Assembly: GCF_029714405.1 (NCBI RefSeq)
Contig: NZ_CP121650.1
Location: 2,795,001-2,859,000, forward strand
DNA length: 64,000 nt
From: Bradyrhizobium sp. CB82
GTDB taxonomy: Bacteria; Pseudomonadota; Alphaproteobacteria; Rhizobiales; Xanthobacteraceae
Reading direction: 5' to 3'
Positions within the stretch are counted from its first letter, which is position 1; each line of letters starts with the position of its first letter. The notes beneath the pieces are model-generated. The model had not been told where the DNA came from. It did not search any database and worked only from the letters and a program-made list of their open reading frames with translations. The translations under genes were made by a program, and so were the position numbers. Positions 63,601-64,000 of the stretch are shown here, piece by piece.

Positions 63601-63634
63601 GGCCCCGACGCGCAATATCGTCGGGGCCTTTTTT
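63601..63634 (+). terminator. Rho-independent terminator
   Basis: GGCCCCGACG-CGCAATAT-CGTCGGGGCC followed by six T (63629-63634). A perfect 10-base stem, 137 bases after the preceding secreted-protein gene. Confidence 0.85.
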
Positions 63635-63722
63635 GAAGAAGATCGACAAGGCAGCCTATGCTGATCTCCTGCCATGCAATCTCTCACAAGGGGAAGGGGG
63701 AGCGTGCAGCGATAGAGCAGCC

Positions 63723-64000
63723 TCACGCCGTCAATCTCGCAGCATGCCAGTGCAGATGCTCGCTCATGAAGGTCGAGATGAAGTAATAGCTGTGGTCGTA
63801 GCCCGGTTGCCGGCGCAGCGTCAGCGGGATGTTCGCTTTGGTGCAGGCCGCCTGCAGCAGTTCCGGCCGAAGTTGTTCAGTCAAGAAGTTGTCGGCATCG
63901 CCATAGTCGACCAGAAAGCCCGAATATTTCGCGCCGTCCTCGATCAGGGCGACGGTGTCGTGCGCGCGCCAAGTCTCCTTGTTGGGACCGAGATAGCCGG
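63723..64000 (-). CDS. fghA: S-formylglutathione hydrolase, C-terminal part at window edge
   Basis: The minus-strand frame enters from the right edge and stops at 63723. It reads YLGPNKETWRAHDTVALIED, FLVDYGDADNFLTEQLRPEL, CTKANIPLTLRRQPGYDHSY and YFISTFMSEHLHWHA. QPGYDHSYYFISTF contains the catalytic His of the esterase-D family. The enzyme hydrolyses S-formylglutathione to formate and glutathione, the step after frmA. The nucleophile region lies outside the window. Confidence 0.93.
   Translation of the reverse strand, partial: GYLGPNKETWRAHDTVALIEDGAKYSGFLVDYGDADNFLTEQLRPELLQAACTKANIPLTLRRQPGYDHSYYFISTFMSEHLHWHAARLTA

Noticed and set aside
1..64000. CRISPR arrays, tRNA or rRNA genes, phage genes
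   Set aside because: No regularly spaced repeats, no cloverleaf or ribosomal sequence, and no phage structural genes were recognised on reading; a covariance-model search was not possible.

Overview
The window looks like a chromosomal segment of a Bradyrhizobium-type alphaproteobacterium. The evidence is the GC-rich coding style, several short proteins and palindromic intergenic repeats of a kind I associate with Bradyrhizobium and other Rhizobiales, and a rhizobial XoxF methanol dehydrogenase set. The genus is inferred from recognised families, not from a search.

Left part (1 to about 32.6 kb) is accessory and partly decayed. It starts with a caspase-like protease cut by the window edge and an isoprenylcysteine-methyltransferase-like membrane protein. 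Many broken genes follow: ketopantoate reductase, an Lrp regulator collapsed onto a semialdehyde dehydrogenase tail, a PAS-LuxR regulator, an in-frame IS3/IS5 transposase chimera, caspase and EAL remnants, a CobW tail, frameshifted hisC, an IclR tail, and an internally deleted ccoG joined to the 3' part of a PQQ alcohol dehydrogenase. Intact islands lie among them. These are an FAD-linked hydroxyacid oxidase with a haloacid dehalogenase; a deoxyribose operon (deoR divergent from deoC, an ALDH16-type two-domain aldehyde dehydrogenase and a ribokinase-family kinase); an aromatic-CoA monooxygenase/reductase fusion with an acyl-CoA dehydrogenase; a second FAD oxidase; a TetR-coupled xanthine-dehydrogenase-type hydroxylase; and 3-hydroxybutyryl-CoA dehydrogenase.

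Right part (32.9 to 64 kb) is largely intact and devoted to periplasmic quinoprotein alcohol oxidation. After an isoquinoline-oxidoreductase-type molybdoenzyme pair come xoxF, xoxG, frmA and gfa on the minus strand, with an AraC regulator divergent. Next are a second lanthanide-type PQQ alcohol dehydrogenase with its own cytochrome c and XoxJ-like binding protein, then lanmodulin (lanM) and a stand-alone 26-codon pqqA that is easily missed. Further on are a taurine/nitrate-type ABC transporter, a SoxYZ-like carrier, a metallo-beta-lactamase relay hydrolase, a second XoxJ-like protein, a CXXCW rhodanese-like protein, a CusF-like metal-binding protein and a Ped/Lut-type ABC operon with a YVTN propeller. 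The right edge cuts S-formylglutathione hydrolase.

Together, methanol is oxidised by XoxF to formaldehyde, electrons go to XoxG, and formaldehyde goes through Gfa, FrmA and FghA to formate. PqqA supplies the PQQ precursor, LanM binds the lanthanide cofactor in the periplasm, and the SoxYZ-like/ABC modules are the poorly understood accessory layer. No tRNA, rRNA or CRISPR array was seen.
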